This document shows positions 7,194-8,506 of a stretch of 8,506 bases of DNA, piece by piece. The first letter of the stretch is position 1. Every line of letters begins with the position of its first letter. Source of the DNA: Candidatus Avipropionibacterium avicola (GTDB lineage Bacteria; Actinomycetota; Actinomycetes; Propionibacteriales; Propionibacteriaceae); assembly GCA_018715445.1 (NCBI GenBank), contig DVLP01000004.1, positions 1 to 8,506 of the forward strand, in the 5' to 3' direction. The notes under the pieces were generated by a model. It had not been told where the DNA came from and did no database searches. It saw only the letters and a program-made list of their open reading frames with translations. The position numbers and the translations under genes were made by a program.

Positions 7194-7982
7194 TCAGCCG
7201 ATCTGGTTGGGGACGGCCCCGCCGAATCGACGATCGCGACCGGCGTACGCCTCAATCGCGCGCCACAGGTCGCGGCGGTCGAAGTCGGGCCACAGGCGAT
7301 CGAGGAAGACCATCTCTGCATAGGCCATCTGCCAGACCAGGAAGTTGGAGGTGCGCTGCTCACCGGAGGATCGGATGAACAGGTCGACGTCGGGGACCTC
7401 CGGCTCGTCGAGGAAGGAGCGGAAACGCTTCTCGGTCAGCCGGTCCGGGTCGAGGCGACCGTCCTTGGCCGCCGTCGCGATGGCGCGGGCGGCATCGACG
7501 ATCTCGGCGCGTCCGCCGTAGTTGACGCAGAACTGCAGGGTCAGCCGGTCGTTGTCGACCGTACGTCGTTCGGCCTCCTCCAACTCGCTGATCACCGACT
7601 TCCACAGCCGCGGGCGTCGTCCCGCCCAGCGGACCCGGACCCCGAGGGCGTCCATCTGGTCACGTCGGCGGTGGATCACGTCACGGTTGAAGCCCATCAA
7701 CCAACGCACCTCGTCGGGGGAGCGGCTCCAGTTCTCGGTGGAGAACGCGTAGGCCGACAGGTACTTCACCCCGACCTCGATGGCGCCCTCGATCACGTCG
7801 AACAGGCTGTCCTCGCCGCGGGCGTGTCCGTCGGTGCGCGCCAGCCCCCGTTGCTTGGCCCATCGGCCGTTGCCGTCCATCACGATCGCCACGTGGGTGG
7901 GGACCTCGGACGGCTTCAGCCGCGGTGGGCGGGCCCCACTGGGGTGCGGGCTGGGGTCGAGGTAACGCCGGCGCGGTGACAC
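7194..7982 (-). CDS. uppS: Polyprenyl diphosphate synthase (cis-prenyltransferase, UppS family)
   Basis: This enzyme adds isopentenyl diphosphate units in cis to an allylic primer, making the long-chain polyprenyl diphosphate that carries peptidoglycan and other wall precursors at the membrane. The protein is 262 aa, of normal length. It shows the diagnostic [11 protein letters not shown] (35-45) with catalytic Asp36, [13 protein letters not shown] (80-92), [11 protein letters not shown] (151-161) and [15 protein letters not shown] (204-218), followed by YAE. The first 25 residues are a basic, proline-rich extension common in actinobacterial members. The product chain length (C50 or C55) cannot be told from sequence. 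The GTG at 7980-7982 has no Shine-Dalgarno, but a -10-like TAGATT lies 6 nt upstream, suggesting a leaderless message. It is divergent from recO, whereas in mycobacteria the two genes run in the same direction. Confidence 0.95.
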   Translation of the reverse strand: MSPRRRYLDPSPHPSGARPPRLKPSEVPTHVAIVMDGNGRWAKQRGLARTDGHARGEDSLFDVIEGAIEVGVKYLSAYAFSTENWSRSPDEVRWLMGFNRDVIHRRRDQMDALGVRVRWAGRRPRLWKSVISELEEAERRTVDNDRLTLQFCVNYGGRAEIVDAARAIATAAKDGRLDPDRLTEKRFRSFLDEPEVPDVDLFIRSSGEQRTSNFLVWQMAYAEMVFLDRLWPDFDRRDLWRAIEAYAGRDRRFGGAVPNQIG

Positions 7983-7988
7983 ACGCCC

Positions 7989-7994
7989 AATCTA
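7989..7994 (-). promoter_or_regulatory. -10 element for leaderless uppS transcript
   Basis: TAGATT on the minus strand fits the actinobacterial TANNNT -10 consensus and ends 6 nt before the uppS GTG. Transcription would therefore begin at or next to the start codon. No convincing -35 is seen, and there is no ribosome-binding site in the gap, which agrees with leaderless translation. Confidence 0.5.
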
Positions 7995-8031
7995 CCCAGC
8001 CCGGCGTCGCTGGCGGCTGGGGCCCATCGGG

Positions 8032-8037
8032 CAGAAT
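8032..8037 (+). promoter_or_regulatory. -10 element for leaderless recO transcript
   Basis: CAGAAT resembles TATAAT (4 of 6 bases) and ends 6 nt before the recO ATG, the same spacing as the TAGATT/GTG pair of the divergent uppS. There is no Shine-Dalgarno between them. The match is weaker than that of uppS and no clear -35 is present. Confidence 0.35.
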
Positions 8038-8043
8038 GGCGCC

Positions 8044-8506
8044 ATGGCGACCTATCGGGACGATGCGGTGGTGTTGCGGACCCACAAGCTCGGTGAGGCC
8101 GACCGCATCATCACCCTGCTCACCCGACGCCACGGCAAGGTCCGCGCGGTCGCCAAGGGCGTGCGGCGCACCTCCTCGAAGTTCGGTGCCCGGTTGGAGC
8201 CGTTCAGCCATGTCGACCTGCAGTTCGTCGACGGCCGCACCCTGGCGGTCGTCACCCAGGCCGAGTCCGTACGGGTCTACGGCGAGGCCCTCACCCATGA
8301 CTGGGCCAGCTACAGCGCGGGACAGGTGATGTTGGAGACCGCCGACCGGCTGGTGGTCGAGGAGCGCGAACCCGCCGTCCAGCAGTTCCTGTTGCTGGTG
8401 GGCGCCCTTCGCGCCCTGCAGGACGGGACGGCGGTCGGCCCCCGACCGGCCGACATGGTGCTCGACGCCTACCTGCTGCGCAGCCTGGCCGTGGCCGGTT
8501 ACGCCC
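8044..8506 (+). CDS. recO: DNA repair protein RecO, N-terminal part (3' end outside window)
   Basis: RecO anneals single strands and loads RecA onto SSB-coated DNA in the RecFOR recombinational repair pathway. The ATG at 8044 opens a frame that runs to the window edge, giving 154 complete codons of a protein usually about 240-260 aa. The N-terminus [20 protein letters not shown] and the following [21 protein letters not shown], then [20 protein letters not shown], are characteristic of the RecO OB-fold domain in actinobacteria. The sequence continues into the helical domain (from about residue 85) and stops before the zinc-binding cysteines expected in the C-terminal part. No ribosome-binding site precedes the ATG. 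The gene starts 61 bp from divergent uppS. Confidence 0.95.
   Translation, partial: MATYRDDAVVLRTHKLGEADRIITLLTRRHGKVRAVAKGVRRTSSKFGARLEPFSHVDLQFVDGRTLAVVTQAESVRVYGEALTHDWASYSAGQVMLETADRLVVEEREPAVQQFLLLVGALRALQDGTAVGPRPADMVLDAYLLRSLAVAGYA

Noticed and set aside
7113..7979. 288-codon plus-strand frame opposite uppS
   Set aside because: It is antisense to a strongly supported uppS gene and has no motif.

Overview
The window reads as chromosomal DNA from a high-GC Gram-positive bacterium (Actinomycetota, most likely Propionibacteriaceae or a relative). The evidence is strong G/C bias at third codon positions, GTG starts, an actinobacterial-type LeuA tail, a Tat-type lipoprotein signal, and uppS next to recO. 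The genus is inferred from gene order and similarity by eye, not from a search.

Layout. At the left edge, positions 1-1035 hold the 3' part of leuA (2-isopropylmalate synthase, leucine synthesis), ending at a perfect 16-bp hairpin shared with the gene converging on it. Positions 1116-7057 hold a carbohydrate-uptake and oxidoreductase cassette. It contains a Tat/lipoprotein solute-binding protein (minus strand), a divergent Gfo/Idh/MocA oxidoreductase (plus), a second and larger Gfo/Idh/MocA oxidoreductase (minus, converging on the first with a 9-bp overlap), and two CUT1-type permeases (minus). The second oxidoreductase lies downstream of the permeases in the same apparent operon. At the right edge are uppS (cis-prenyl diphosphate synthase, minus) and the 5' part of recO (plus), divergent across 61 bp.

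How the genes may work together. The binding protein would capture an extracellular sugar or glycoside and pass it to the permease heterodimer. No ATPase is encoded here, so a shared MsiK/UgpC-type ATPase elsewhere in the genome is expected, as is common in actinobacteria. The two unlike NAD(P)-dependent oxidoreductases would then oxidise, epimerise or oxidatively deglycosylate the imported compound. The substrate cannot be read from the sequence. No hydrolase, kinase or regulator gene lies in the window. A GAAACCG element recurs at both transporter promoters, once inside an imperfect LacI-like palindrome, which suggests one shared regulator encoded elsewhere.

No tRNA, rRNA, IS element, CRISPR array, phage gene or attachment site was recognised. 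The cassette looks like an accessory block lying between housekeeping genes. Apart from possible details at the promoters and in one oxidoreductase active site, I see no clearly unprecedented system.
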